A stretch of DNA of 32,115 bases, from assembly GCA_938010655.1 (NCBI GenBank), contig CALLVA010000167.1, positions 1 to 32,115 on the forward strand, in the 5' to 3' direction. Below, one piece after another: positions 1 through 8,096 of this stretch (its first letter is position 1; each line of letters begins with the position of its first letter). Position numbers and translations under genes: made by a program. The DNA is from an uncultured Parvularculaceae bacterium. GTDB lineage: Bacteria; Pseudomonadota; Alphaproteobacteria; Caulobacterales; Parvularculaceae. The notes under the pieces are model-generated. The model was given only the letters and a program-made list of their open reading frames with translations, was not told the DNA's origin and did no database searches.

Positions 1-22
1 ACTCACCTTTGAGGAAGAGTAA

Positions 23-187
23 ATGTCATTACGCAATTGTATTTTATTCTTAGTCGGCTCCCTAACCGTGGTCACCTTGATGCTGATGAATATGGGCAGC
101 TCAATGGTCACAGATTGGGAAGAAGAAACAGCCGCACGCCCAACATTCACCGCTGATAAGGCTTCCAAAGGCCACAAACGGGACTAA
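23..187 (+). CDS. Small single-pass membrane protein, unknown function
   Basis: A 54-residue open frame starts at ATG 23 and ends at TAA 185-187. A purine-rich ribosome binding site (GAGGAAGAG, 11-19) lies just upstream, which is the main support for translation. Residues about 6-25 are strongly hydrophobic and methionine-rich, giving one predicted membrane helix. The remaining 30 residues are polar, with an acidic DWEEE patch followed by a basic tail ending in KGHKRD. I do not recognise the family. The AmpG-like permease begins only 27 bases after its stop, so the two are probably co-transcribed, and the small protein could be an accessory subunit of some kind; that is inference from position only. 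Confidence 0.55.
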   Translation: MSLRNCILFLVGSLTVVTLMLMNMGSSMVTDWEEETAARPTFTADKASKGHKRD

Positions 188-214
188 GCTGGGATTTCAA
201 CCTCAGGAGCTCTT

Positions 215-1900
215 ATGGCCGCCACCCCTCCCATTATGACATCTCTAACAAAAGCTTTTATTGGCCCCCGTGTGGCCATGTTTATTTTGGGGATTGCTCA
301 GGGATTACCCTATGCGCTGCTAACCGGTACGGTGATGGCATGGTTATCAAATGCGGTAGATACATCTACCATTGGTATCCTCTCATGGGGGGCATTAGCA
401 TATGCGTTTAAATTTATATGGTCCCCGGTTGTTTCTACTTTTATGCCAGTCCCCTTCAAAGAAGGTGGCCCATTTGGTCGGTGGCGCGCATGGATGATTT
501 TCACACAAATTCCAATTGTGATCGCCCTGTTTTTCATTGCTAATATTGAAGCAGGACAGCAACTAGGTTTGGTCGCACTTCTGATCGTCATCGGTACATT
601 CAGCGCCGCAACAAATGATATCGCCATTGATGCATGGCGGATCAAAGCGTCACGCACCAGCGAAATGCTCGATACACTTTCAACACTTGTGCAGCTTGGC
701 TTCAGATCGGCCGCCTTTATGGGTGGCTTTTTCGCGTTAATTTTTGCGGCACGACTTGGCTGGCAAACGACTTGGTGGATCATGGCTATTGCCATGACAC
801 TCTGCTTTATCAGCGTTTTGTTTATGCCAGATGTGGATGAATCACAATCAGCTAAGCCCAGCATCACATTGGGCGTGTCTCTTGGCAAAGATCGCCATAA
901 ATATTTGATCCCTGTGCTCATTGCTTGGGGCATCTCAATTTCGGTTTTGTTTGGATATATGTTCCTTACAGTGACAGCAGAAGACGCGCCGAGTACGCGC
1001 AACTTTACGCTCTATGTCGGTCCGCTGATCATTTTGGCTTGCGTTGGCACACCCGCCCTCATGTCAGCACTCTTGCTAAAGCGCGATGAAACTTTGACGA
1101 CAGATGGCCCGGAAGCGACTAGCGGTATGGATATTTTATGGGCAAATTTATTAGAGCCCATGATTGATTTAATTAGAAGACTACGATGGAGCGCCTTTCT
1201 GATACTGGGGCTTGTCCTCACCTACCGTTATGCCGATATGGTTTGGGGGGCATTTGCCTATCCATTCTATCTTGGCGCACCTGACAATAATGGGGGCCTA
1301 GGACATACGTTGGATGAAGTGGCAGCAGCCTCTAAATTTTTCGGCGTTATCATGACAATTCTCGGCACAGCTGGCGCTGGCGCCGTACTAGCCTTTTTGG
1401 GTCGCATGAATGCGCTTGTGATCGGCGCAATATTAGCGGCAGCAACAAATCTTCTGTATGCGGATCTTGCAGCAGGCGGGGCCAATATCGAGGCCTTTAT
1501 TTCCTTTATGCACTTGGAAACATTTTTTAATTTCCTAAATATTCCTATCCAATGGATATTTAATGAAGGCACTGTCACTATGGATAGTCGTCTTCAGGGA
1601 TTGATGGTGGTCATCGCTGGCGAAAACCTCGTGGTCGGCTTTGCTAGCGTTGTTTATGTCGCTTATCTCTCTTCCATCGTGAATAAACGCTATGCAGCAG
1701 TTCAATATGCGTTACTTGCTTCACTTACCATGCTAATTGGCGCAATTGGACGACCTCTGCTTGGCGAGCTGATTGAAGAACGCGGATTTGCGTATGTGTT
1801 CGTTTTAACTGCTCTGCTTGGTTGCATCGGTGTAGCCTTCAGCCTCGCTGAATGGATACGTCAGCGCGGCGGCAAAAAACCTGCAATCAACATGGAATAA
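215..1900 (+). CDS. AmpG-like MFS permease (PAT family)
   Basis: A 561-residue polytopic inner-membrane protein of the major facilitator superfamily. The N-terminal pattern (RVAMFILGIAQGLPYAL, then FKFIWSPVV and a WRAWMIFTQI loop) and the NDIAIDAW segment near residue 137 match the peptide/acetyl-CoA/AmpG transporter family. AmpG imports GlcNAc-anhydroMurNAc peptides for cell-wall recycling, and related members carry other substrates. It is longer than enterobacterial AmpG (about 490 residues), with extra sequence in the central loops around residues 210-330. The start at 215 is supported by AGGAG at 205-209; a second in-frame ATG at 236 is possible. It follows the 54-residue membrane protein closely. 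Substrate specificity cannot be read from sequence, so the muropeptide role is a family-level inference. Confidence 0.8.
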   Translation: MAATPPIMTSLTKAFIGPRVAMFILGIAQGLPYALLTGTVMAWLSNAVDTSTIGILSWGALAYAFKFIWSPVVSTFMPVPFKEGGPFGRWRAWMIFTQIPIVIALFFIANIEAGQQLGLVALLIVIGTFSAATNDIAIDAWRIKASRTSEMLDTLSTLVQLGFRSAAFMGGFFALIFAARLGWQTTWWIMAIAMTLCFISVLFMPDVDESQSAKPSITLGVSLGKDRHKYLIPVLIAWGISISVLFGYMFLTVTAEDAPSTRNFTLYVGPLIILACVGTPALMSALLLKRDETLTTDGPEATSGMDILWANLLEPMIDLIRRLRWSAFLILGLVLTYRYADMVWGAFAYPFYLGAPDNNGGLGHTLDEVAAASKFFGVIMTILGTAGAGAVLAFLGRMNALVIGAILAAATNLLYADLAAGGANIEAFISFMHLETFFNFLNIPIQWIFNEGTVTMDSRLQGLMVVIAGENLVVGFASVVYVAYLSSIVNKRYAAVQYALLASLTMLIGAIGRPLLGELIEERGFAYVFVLTALLGCIGVAFSLAEWIRQRGGKKPAINME

Positions 1901-1914
1901 TAAAAAAACGCAGC

Positions 1915-2457
1915 TTACCCGATACACGCGCCAACGCTGGGGGTTGGTTCTGTCGTGTAAACGCCAGCGGCACTGAGCGATGAAATAATGGCGACACCTG
2001 ATTGTCTTGTGACCACCGCGTAAACTTTGCACCCTTGAAGGTCATAACGTCTGAACTCAGAGACACCCTCGGCACGCACGAGAACAGCCTGTCCGATGAC
2101 GCTTTCCAGCGCGCTAATATCTTGCCCGATAAAATCTGCTTCTGAATAGCGGGCTGGGCCGCTGGGCAGAGCTGTTTCTGGAAGAGGTTTGGCGGTGGCG
2201 ACAGGGCTTGAACTTGGCTTCGCAGGTGCCTCACCAGTGCCGCCCAAAAGGTCGCTGATTTGATCTCTGGAAGAGGTTGTTGTTGATGGGCTTTCAACAG
2301 GTTTTTCTTCGGCTTGTGTCGTTTTTTGCGGTGAGCCTTTAATGCGGTCTAACATTTGCGGCGTGGCGCAAGACCCCGTGACGATGAACAAACAAGCGCT
2401 CATCCCTAAGAGACGACGCTTTGTACCTTTTGTGAAAATCGCTTTTTTCAACATCAT
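1915..2457 (-). CDS. Putative lipoprotein, unknown function
   Basis: A 180-residue frame on the minus strand. A signal peptide with basic N-terminus and hydrophobic core ends in the lipobox-like TGSC at about residues 27-30, so the mature protein is probably anchored in a membrane through its acylated cysteine. A serine/proline/threonine-rich linker (about residues 45-90) follows. The C-terminal part, after ADFIGQDISALESVIGQA, has a short pattern (RAEG..EFRRYDLQGCKVYAVV) resembling small alphaproteobacterial proteins in which a 'reduced-identity strand plus conserved Cys' motif ends the chain. The start was set at 2457 because GAGGA lies just upstream (complement of 2462-2466) and the signal peptide begins there; ATG 2454 is equally possible. 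The frame stays open upstream to 2877, but that part lies antisense to the kinase gene. It is convergent with the AmpG-like gene, 14 bases away. Confidence 0.65.
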   Translation of the reverse strand: MMLKKAIFTKGTKRRLLGMSACLFIVTGSCATPQMLDRIKGSPQKTTQAEEKPVESPSTTTSSRDQISDLLGGTGEAPAKPSSSPVATAKPLPETALPSGPARYSEADFIGQDISALESVIGQAVLVRAEGVSEFRRYDLQGCKVYAVVTRQSGVAIISSLSAAGVYTTEPTPSVGACIG

Positions 2458-2534
2458 ATGATCCTCAACATGCCAAGACGATTCCCAACTATTGGAACGA
2501 GACTTGTCAGAACCCTCTCTGTGCCATAAGAGCG

Positions 2535-2557
2535 AGCCGAAATCCAGCCATTCGGCT
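2535..2557. repeat. Inverted repeat in divergent promoter region
   Basis: AGCCGAA (2535-2541) and TTCGGCT (2551-2557) are a perfect 7-base inverted repeat separated by 9 bases. It sits in the 140-base gap between the divergent lipoprotein and adenosine kinase genes, so it could be an operator or an RNA hairpin in the kinase leader. No T-run follows, so it is not an intrinsic terminator. Function is unknown. Confidence 0.35.
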
Positions 2558-2597
2558 AAGCCTATAAAAGCTATTGGCGCAATGCAAAGGAAACCCC

Positions 2598-3593
2598 ATG
2601 TCCGACCGTTATGATGTTCTAGGTATAGGCAATGCCATTGTGGATGTACTTGCCCATTCTGATGAGGCTTTTCTAACAACTCATGACATTCCCAAAGGGG
2701 GCATGATCCTGATTGATACCGAGAAAGCAGCCGCCATTTATGGTGGCATGGAACCTGTAGCCCAAGTCTCAGGCGGGTCTGCTGCCAACTCCATTGCCTG
2801 TTTGGCCTCTCTGCAAGGGCTTGGGGCTTTTGTTGGAAAACTTGGAGAGGATGAGCTTGGGGATGTTTTTCGATCAAGCCTCAGAGAAAACAACGTTCAT
2901 TTCGAAAGCGCAACGACCAATGAAGCCCCAACAGGGCGCTGCTTGATCAATGTCACGCCAGATGCCGAACGGTCTATGGCGACGTTTATTGGCGCGGCGG
3001 CCATGATCACGGAAGAAGACATGACGCCGGAGCTGATCCGCGCAGCGAAGGTCACCTATTTTGAGGGCTATCTCTTTGGCTATGATAATGCGGTGGATGC
3101 TTTCACCCATGCTTGTGGCATTGCCCATAAGGCTGGCAATAAGACCGCTTTGACATTGTCGGATGCTGGACTGGTTAGCGCCTTGAAAGGCAGAATACTG
3201 CCGGTGATTAAAGATTATGTAGACATTGTTTTCGCCAATGAGGCAGAAGCTTTGGCGCTTTTTGATGTGACAGATCTTGATGAAGCGGTTTCTGCCTTGC
3301 GGGACATAACGCCTTTTGGTGCCATTACACGGTCAGAAAAAGGGTCAATTGTTTTTGGACCAGATACAGACCCCGTGGCTGTGCCCGGCTATAAGCCTGC
3401 CCAATTGATAGATACCACTGGTGCGGGCGATGCTTATGCTGGGGGATGGCTTTATGGCTTTGGCCGGAATTTGGACCTTGAAGATTGCGCCCGCATTGGC
3501 AGCCTCTGTGCCACAGAAGTGATCAGCCATATTGGACCAAGACCTGAAGTCTCTTTGGCTGAATTGGCAAAGGCTGAAGGGCTTATAAAATAG
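2598..3593 (+). CDS. Adenosine kinase, PfkB family
   Basis: A 331-residue ribokinase/PfkB-fold carbohydrate kinase. The opening YDVLGIGNAIVDVLA, the GGSAANS substrate-binding segment (about residues 63-69), and the C-terminal PfkB signature DTTGAGDAYAGGWLYG with the GAGD anion hole and catalytic aspartate are all present. The overall pattern matches the alphaproteobacterial group annotated as adenosine kinase, which phosphorylates adenosine to AMP with ATP in the cytosol. A related nucleoside or sugar kinase activity cannot be excluded. The start at 2598 is preferred over the upstream in-frame ATG at 2574 because an AAAGGAAA ribosome binding site lies 4-12 bases upstream and the fold begins at once. 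The gene stands alone, divergent from the lipoprotein gene and convergent with the four-helix membrane protein gene. Confidence 0.88.
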   Translation: MSDRYDVLGIGNAIVDVLAHSDEAFLTTHDIPKGGMILIDTEKAAAIYGGMEPVAQVSGGSAANSIACLASLQGLGAFVGKLGEDELGDVFRSSLRENNVHFESATTNEAPTGRCLINVTPDAERSMATFIGAAAMITEEDMTPELIRAAKVTYFEGYLFGYDNAVDAFTHACGIAHKAGNKTALTLSDAGLVSALKGRILPVIKDYVDIVFANEAEALALFDVTDLDEAVSALRDITPFGAITRSEKGSIVFGPDTDPVAVPGYKPAQLIDTTGAGDAYAGGWLYGFGRNLDLEDCARIGSLCATEVISHIGPRPEVSLAELAKAEGLIK

Positions 3594-3601
3594 CCCTTCA
3601 G
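3574..3601. repeat. Strong hairpin across the adenosine kinase stop codon
   Basis: CTGAAGGGCT (3574-3583) and AGCCCTTCAG (3592-3601) form a perfect 10-base stem with an 8-base AT-rich loop that contains the start of the TAG stop codon (3591-3593). There is no T-run on either strand, so it is not a classical intrinsic terminator. It may stabilise mRNA 3' ends or act with Rho between the two convergent genes. Confidence 0.5.
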
Positions 3602-3614
3602 GCTCAAAGCAAAG

Positions 3615-4040
3615 CTAGACAAGAATTCCGCTGGCTTTCATGCGGCGCGCATACATCAATAGGAATATCGCAACGATGAAAATCGTAAATGAGAACAACG
3701 CTCCGCCTGCGCCCATTTGGCTAAACCCATCTCGGAAGCCATAGAGATAAATCATATTCACCAACAAGCCGATAAGCGACAAGGCGAAAACTGGCACTGC
3801 GAGGCCCTTGCGGCATAATATTAAGATGCAACCCAAGACGCCGCCCCAAACTGCTATGGCCCACGCCGCAACAGACCAGCTTGGGAAGCTATAGAAAAAA
3901 GCGAGTTCTTCCGCTGTATAATTCGACATATAGGCTTCGTTTTTCGTCTTGGTCATGACGTAATCAAATGCGCCCATGGCATTCCACAAAACGCCAATAA
4001 TGCCCACAACCCAGATGTGCCAAGGGGTATATGTTTTCAT
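3615..4040 (-). CDS. Small four-helix membrane protein, unknown function
   Basis: A 141-residue integral membrane protein. Four hydrophobic stretches are visible: about residues 7-27, 52-75, 80-101 and 112-133. The segment between helices 1 and 2 carries NYTAEELAFFYSFPSW, and helix 2 contains WAIAVWGGVLG; both look conserved in a family of small bacterial proteins often left as hypothetical. No catalytic or metal-binding motif is apparent. The start at 4040 is supported by GGGAGAA 8 bases upstream. It lies downstream of hisE on the same strand after a 77-base gap, so it may be read from the histidine operon or from its own promoter. Function is unknown. Confidence 0.7.
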   Translation of the reverse strand: MKTYTPWHIWVVGIIGVLWNAMGAFDYVMTKTKNEAYMSNYTAEELAFFYSFPSWSVAAWAIAVWGGVLGCILILCRKGLAVPVFALSLIGLLVNMIYLYGFRDGFSQMGAGGALFSFTIFIVAIFLLMYARRMKASGILV

Positions 4041-4117
4041 GATAGTGTTCTCCCTATTTTATGATGGGAGAATTATACACTGCGACAGGCTGACGCGGAA
4101 GGGACACCTTACAGTCT

Positions 4118-4438
4118 TTATGATCTGCCAGCCTTTTCCTCATGGCCCGATTGGCCGGTGCGTGCAGCAAGTGTTTTGGCCACCTCTTCTGGGCTGACAT
4201 CATTTGAAGCCATAAGAACCAGCAAATGATATAAGACATCCGCGGCTTCATCGGTGAGGTTTTGCTTGTTTTGCAAAGCCCCAGCAAGCGCCGCTTCCAC
4301 GGCTTCTTCCCCAAATTTTTTAGCACATTTTTCAGGCCCTGCATTTAAAAGGCTGGCGGTGTAGGAACTGGCCGGATCTGCACCACGCCGTGCCTCAATC
4401 GTCGCAAAAAGATCCGTTAAAACATCACCCAAACGCAT
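4118..4438 (-). CDS. hisE: Phosphoribosyl-ATP pyrophosphatase HisE
   Basis: A 106-residue stand-alone HisE, which hydrolyses phosphoribosyl-ATP to phosphoribosyl-AMP and pyrophosphate at step 2 of histidine synthesis. The all-alpha MazG-like fold is marked by RRGADPASSYTASLL (residues about 18-32), the KFGEEAVEAALA metal-binding helix with its EExxE-type acidic residues, and the DEAADVLYHLLVL helix with the second acidic pair. The start at 4438 has a good ribosome binding site (AGGAGG) 5 bases upstream. It is the last his gene of the cluster, 9 bases after hisF. No hisI (phosphoribosyl-AMP cyclohydrolase) is fused or adjacent, so that gene must lie elsewhere. Confidence 0.95.
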   Translation of the reverse strand: MRLGDVLTDLFATIEARRGADPASSYTASLLNAGPEKCAKKFGEEAVEAALAGALQNKQNLTDEAADVLYHLLVLMASNDVSPEEVAKTLAARTGQSGHEEKAGRS

Positions 4439-4447
4439 TTTCGCCTC

Positions 4448-5218
4448 CTAGTTGATCCCATCAAGGCGCATGGCAAGGCCCTTTGATTGCATATATTGTT
4501 TTGCTTCTGAAATGGTATATTCACCAAAGTGAAAAATAGATGCCGCGAGAACCGCAGAAGCGTGACCCTTTGTAACACCGTCTACCAAATGGTCCAGGGA
4601 CCCCGCGCCGCCAGAAGCGATTACAGGGATATTGACGGCATCAGCAATGGTTTTGGTCAGAGCAAGATCATAACCGTTTTTTACGCCGTCCTGATCCATA
4701 GACGTCAGGAGGATTTCGCCAGCGCCAAGACTTGCCACTTGCTGCGCAAAGGCCACCGCATCAATGCCAGTGCGCTCTCGCCCTCCATGGGTAAAAATCT
4801 CCCATTTATTCTCCCCAACGGCCCGCGCATCAATTGCGACAACAATACATTGCGCCCCAAAGACCAAAGCGCCATCAGCCACGACTTGAGGGTTTTTCAC
4901 TGCGGCAGTATTTATCGCCACCTTATCTGCGCCCGCCAAAAGAAGCGCGCGCATGTCTTTTACTTCCCGCACCCCGCCGCCAACAGTTAGCGGCATAAAG
5001 CATTGTTCTGACGTTCTGGAGACCATATCAAGCAAGGTGCTCCGGCCTTCATGGCTGGCGGAAATATCCAGAAAGCATAATTCATCAGCCCCGGCAGCAT
5101 CATATGCTTTAGCCGCTTCCACAGGGTCACCCGCATCCCGCAAGCCCACAAAATTGACGCCCTTCACGACACGACCATCTTTCACATCAAGGCAAGGTAT
5201 GAGGCGCGTTTTTAGCAT
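4448..5218 (-). CDS. hisF: Imidazole glycerol phosphate synthase subunit HisF
   Basis: A 256-residue (beta/alpha)8 barrel, the cyclase subunit of the HisFH synthase, which uses ammonia from HisH to convert PRFAR to imidazole glycerol phosphate and AICAR. The opening [19 protein letters not shown] contains the catalytic Asp11. The second catalytic Asp is in [15 protein letters not shown], and the phosphate-binding loops VGGGVR and ASGGAG are intact. Length is normal for the family. Its ATG follows the hisA stop with no gap (TAA 5219-5221 then ATG 5216-5218), implying translational coupling. It sits between hisA and hisE, and the catalytic partner HisH is encoded two genes upstream. Confidence 0.97.
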   Translation of the reverse strand: MLKTRLIPCLDVKDGRVVKGVNFVGLRDAGDPVEAAKAYDAAGADELCFLDISASHEGRSTLLDMVSRTSEQCFMPLTVGGGVREVKDMRALLLAGADKVAINTAAVKNPQVVADGALVFGAQCIVVAIDARAVGENKWEIFTHGGRERTGIDAVAFAQQVASLGAGEILLTSMDQDGVKNGYDLALTKTIADAVNIPVIASGGAGSLDHLVDGVTKGHASAVLAASIFHFGEYTISEAKQYMQSKGLAMRLDGIN

Positions 5219-5953
5219 TTAAATCGCCTTTGCTGCGGCCAATGCCTCTTCGGGGGAAATCCGCCCATCATATAACGCTCGACCAATAATCACGCCGTCA
5301 ATATTTGAGTGGTTCTTCGCGCGCAAATCTATAACGTCTTTGACGGAGGCGACCCCGCCAGAAGCAATGACTGGTATAGAGACAGCATCCGCTAAAGCAG
5401 CCGTGCCCTCTATATCGACCCCGGTTAAAGCGCCATCACGCGAGATATCTGTGTAAAGAAGCCCGGCCATACCTGCGTCCTCAAAGCGCCGACCAATATC
5501 GACCGCTGTATGGGAGGTGGTTTCAGCCCACCCTTCTGTGGCAACCATGCCATTTCGGGCATCAACCCCCACAACAACCTGCCCCGGAAACGCCTTTCCG
5601 GCGGCTTTGACAAAGTCAGGGTCACTCACAGCAGCGGTGCCTAAAATCACTCGGCTGATCCCTGTTTCGAGCCAAAATGAAACACTTTCCATTGTGCGAA
5701 TACCACCGCCAAGTTGGGTATGGCCTTTGGTGGCTCCAAGGATGGCTTCCACAGCGGCCTTATTCGCAGAGTCGCCAGAAAATGCGCCATCCAGATCCAC
5801 AATATGAAGCCAGTCAAACCCCGCAGCGCCAAACGCATCTGCTTGAGCCGCAGGACTATCATTATAGACCGTTGCCTTATCCATCTCGCCATGGAGCAAA
5901 CGCACGCATTTGCCCTGTTTGAGGTCAATCGCAGGATAAATGGTCATTGTCAT
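5219..5953 (-). CDS. hisA: ProFAR isomerase HisA
   Basis: About 244 residues; the (beta/alpha)8-barrel isomerase that converts ProFAR to PRFAR, the substrate of HisF. The first strand [16 protein letters not shown] carries the N-terminal catalytic aspartate, [14 protein letters not shown] the second one, and LGGGIR and ASGGVAS are the two phosphate-binding loops. The start was placed at 5953 because this ATG overlaps the hisH TGA in an ATGA (5950-5953), typical of coupled genes. Two other in-frame ATGs exist, at 5968 (19-base overlap with hisH) and 5947. HisA and HisF are homologous barrels, and here they are adjacent with no intervening base. Confidence 0.96.
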   Translation of the reverse strand: MTMTIYPAIDLKQGKCVRLLHGEMDKATVYNDSPAAQADAFGAAGFDWLHIVDLDGAFSGDSANKAAVEAILGATKGHTQLGGGIRTMESVSFWLETGISRVILGTAAVSDPDFVKAAGKAFPGQVVVGVDARNGMVATEGWAETTSHTAVDIGRRFEDAGMAGLLYTDISRDGALTGVDIEGTAALADAVSIPVIASGGVASVKDVIDLRAKNHSNIDGVIIGRALYDGRISPEEALAAAKAI

Positions 5954-6600
5954 AATTGTCCGTCCCATTTCAAGAAATTGGTTAGAAGCTGAAGGCCATA
6001 ACGTTGGCTTTTTTCAGGGTGAAATTGCGTCCCGATAATATTATCCCGTCCCACAATGGCACAAAACTCTCCCCCGTGATCACTCGTCGCCAGAATATGA
6101 GCATCATCCTCCGGGACCATGTGAAACGAATGTACAAAATAGGCGTGTAAATCATTCACCGGGGGCAATACGGGATGGGGTTTGGTCAAGTCTAAATTAT
6201 TCCAGCCCATATGCGGAATTTTATAATCCCGGCCTTTCGGCTCTAAGGGTTTTACAACGCCCGGCAACCACCCAAGACCATCAGCGCCGCCAAACTCCTC
6301 GCCCTTACTAGCTAAAAGCTGCATGCCAACACAGATACCCAAGAATGGTCGTTTCTCATCCAAAACGGTATTCTCTAAGGTCTCGATCATATCAGGCACA
6401 GACTTCAAGCCCGCCATACACGCGCCAAAGGCGCCCACGCCCGGCAACACAATCTTATCTGCACGCGCGACCGTCGCCGCATCAGCCGTCACCTCAATTT
6501 GATATGACAAGCCTGCTTCTTTATTCGCGCGCACAAAGCTCTTTTGCACAGAGCGCAAATTGCCGGAGCCATAATCTATGATGGTCAAAAGCTTCATCAT
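5950..6600 (-). CDS. hisH: Imidazole glycerol phosphate synthase subunit HisH
   Basis: About 216 residues; the class I glutamine amidotransferase that supplies ammonia to HisF. The opening [17 protein letters not shown] is diagnostic. The triad is complete: the nucleophile Cys in [11 protein letters not shown] and His and Glu in GTQFHPEKS near the C-terminus. The VLPGVGAFG oxyanion region is present. The start is uncertain because no clear ribosome binding site is visible: ATG 6600 or 6597 fits the first beta strand best, while an upstream ATG at 6618 would add six residues. It overlaps hisA by 4 bases and follows hisB by 54 bases. Confidence 0.95.
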   Translation of the reverse strand: MMKLLTIIDYGSGNLRSVQKSFVRANKEAGLSYQIEVTADAATVARADKIVLPGVGAFGACMAGLKSVPDMIETLENTVLDEKRPFLGICVGMQLLASKGEEFGGADGLGWLPGVVKPLEPKGRDYKIPHMGWNNLDLTKPHPVLPPVNDLHAYFVHSFHMVPEDDAHILATSDHGGEFCAIVGRDNIIGTQFHPEKSQRYGLQLLTNFLKWDGQL

Positions 6601-6654
6601 CGCGCATGTGCCATGCAAATGGTCAAAGGGCCAGTGTTTCTTTACCGGGAACGT

Positions 6655-7248
6655 TTAGCCCCCCAAAACGCCCTTCGTGGAAGGTGTTTGCCCTGCCTGG
6701 CGAGGATCTGGCGCAATCGCCATTTTCAACGCCCGAGCAAGAGCTTTAAAGCAGCTTTCAACAATATGGTGGTTATTTTCACCGTATATATTTTCAACAT
6801 GTAATGTCAGGCCAGCATTCATAGCGAAGGCATGAAACCACTCCTTGAACAGCTCCGTATCCATTTCACCCAATTTGTCGCGTGAAAAATCCACTTTCCA
6901 AATCAAATAGGGCCGCATGGAAACGTCCAGCGCTGCTCGGGTTAATGTCTCATCCATCGGAATATAAGAATGGCCATACCGGGTGATGCCCGTCATATCG
7001 CCCAAAGCCTTCGCGACGGCCTGCCCCATGACGATCCCCACATCTTCAGTCGTGTGGTGTCCATCAATGTGCAAATCGCCTTTGCAGCGCACTTTTAGGT
7101 CAATCAAAGAATGTTTGGAAAACCCCTCCAGCATATGGTCCAGAAAGCCAATGCCGGTTTCCACATCATAAGCCCCCGTCCCATCCAAATTGACGGAAAC
7201 AGATATATCGGTTTCTTTGGTTTTGCGGGCGATATCAGCGCTGCGCAT
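6655..7248 (-). CDS. hisB: Imidazoleglycerol-phosphate dehydratase HisB
   Basis: A 197-residue monofunctional IGP dehydratase, the step after HisFH in histidine synthesis. Both metal-binding duplicate motifs are present: [13 protein letters not shown] in the first half and [18 protein letters not shown] in the second, together with [14 protein letters not shown]. The start at 7248 is chosen because AGGAG lies 7 bases upstream (complement of 7256-7260) and the result has the normal family length; the frame is open further up to 7311. It is the first gene of the minus-strand run hisB-hisH-hisA-hisF-hisE, so the operon promoter should lie in 7249-7409. No phosphatase domain is fused, unlike enterobacterial HisB. 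Confidence 0.96.
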   Translation of the reverse strand: MRSADIARKTKETDISVSVNLDGTGAYDVETGIGFLDHMLEGFSKHSLIDLKVRCKGDLHIDGHHTTEDVGIVMGQAVAKALGDMTGITRYGHSYIPMDETLTRAALDVSMRPYLIWKVDFSRDKLGEMDTELFKEWFHAFAMNAGLTLHVENIYGENNHHIVESCFKALARALKMAIAPDPRQAGQTPSTKGVLGG

Positions 7249-7362
7249 GGGACTTCTCCTATTCGGACTGTTCAACTTATGTGGCCTTGATATAGGGCCT
7301 TCTTCGCTCAATACACGGAAAAGATTGATACTTCACCTTTAAATTCCCAAAAGAATGGTTAT

Positions 7363-7377
7363 TTAAGATATGGTTAA
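7363..7377. promoter_or_regulatory. Candidate CtrA-binding site
   Basis: TTAAGATATGGTTAA is an exact match to the TTAA-N7-TTAA consensus bound by the alphaproteobacterial cell-cycle regulator CtrA. It ends 32 bases upstream of the DUF937 start codon and lies in the 161-base gap between divergent hisB and that gene, so it could act on either. A match this short can occur by chance in AT-rich DNA, so its role is inferred. Confidence 0.4.
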
Positions 7378-7409
7378 TCATTCTGATACGCTGAAAAAGG
7401 AACTACTTT

Positions 7410-8012
7410 ATGTCACTTATGGATATGCTTCAAAACACCATCGCTAAGCAAGTCGCCGGAAACGCTGCTGCCAAGCTTGGTCTTCCCACTGAAATGGTCG
7501 AAAAATTGATGCCAATGGCGCAATCCATGATGATGAGTAAAATCGCCACAAATGCCCAAAAGCCCGAAGGCGCAGAGGCTTTAATGGGGGCACTTAAGAA
7601 ACATACAGGCTCTCTTTTTGATGAACCTACTGCTGTAGACCAGGATGGCGTCCTGAATGACGGACAAAAAATGATGGGTCACGTATTCGGGGGGGATGCG
7701 GGCGTGAATCAAGCGCAAAACGCCTTAGCCAAAATGGGGGGCATTGATGCCTCTAAAGCGGCTGGGTTGCTCGCAATGGCAGGGCCTCTCGTCATGGGCG
7801 CTCTAGGCAAGAAAAATCAAGAGCAAGGCGGTTTTGATATGAGCAGTCTAACTGGCCTTCTCAACCAAGAAAAACAACAAGCAAAAGCGGCTGTGCCCTC
7901 CGGCCTTGGCGGAATCCTCGATATGATTGATGGTGACGATAATAGCGACATTAAAGATGACCTTTTGCAAAAAGGCATGGGCATGCTCGGCGGGCTTTTT
8001 GGTAAAAAGTAA
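7410..8012 (+). CDS. DUF937 domain protein
   Basis: A 200-residue protein rich in glycine, alanine, methionine and lysine, with no signal peptide or membrane helix. The repeated glycine-rich helical pattern (GQKMMGHVFGGDAGVNQAQNALAKMGGIDASKAAGLLAMAGPLVMGALGKK, residues about 88-137) is typical of the DUF937/YidB-like family, whose function is not established. The C-terminus is also characteristic (GLGGILDMIDGDDNSDI, then KGMGMLGGLFGKK). The start at 7410 has a purine-rich AAAAAGGAA upstream. It is a monocistronic unit, with a possible CtrA site in front and a strong intrinsic terminator 26 bases after the stop. Confidence 0.85.
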   Translation: MSLMDMLQNTIAKQVAGNAAAKLGLPTEMVEKLMPMAQSMMMSKIATNAQKPEGAEALMGALKKHTGSLFDEPTAVDQDGVLNDGQKMMGHVFGGDAGVNQAQNALAKMGGIDASKAAGLLAMAGPLVMGALGKKNQEQGGFDMSSLTGLLNQEKQQAKAAVPSGLGGILDMIDGDDNSDIKDDLLQKGMGMLGGLFGKK

Positions 8013-8038
8013 GCTTCTCTTGCCATAGTGAATAAGAT

Positions 8039-8070
8039 AACGCAGGCTTATTAAGTCTGCGTTTTTCTTT
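8039..8070 (+). terminator. Intrinsic terminator after the DUF937 gene
   Basis: An 11-base stem (8039-8049 with 8053-8063, one G-T wobble) with a 3-base loop is followed by a T-rich tail (8062-8070). It separates the DUF937 gene from the amidase gene. Confidence 0.85.
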
Positions 8071-8096
8071 AGGCGTGACCCAAATAGGAGAAAAAA

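Noticed and set aside
2458-2877. Upstream extension of the minus-strand lipoprotein frame by 140 codons
   Set aside because: The extension is antisense to adenosine kinase, while the lipoprotein signal peptide and ribosome binding site lie at 2457.
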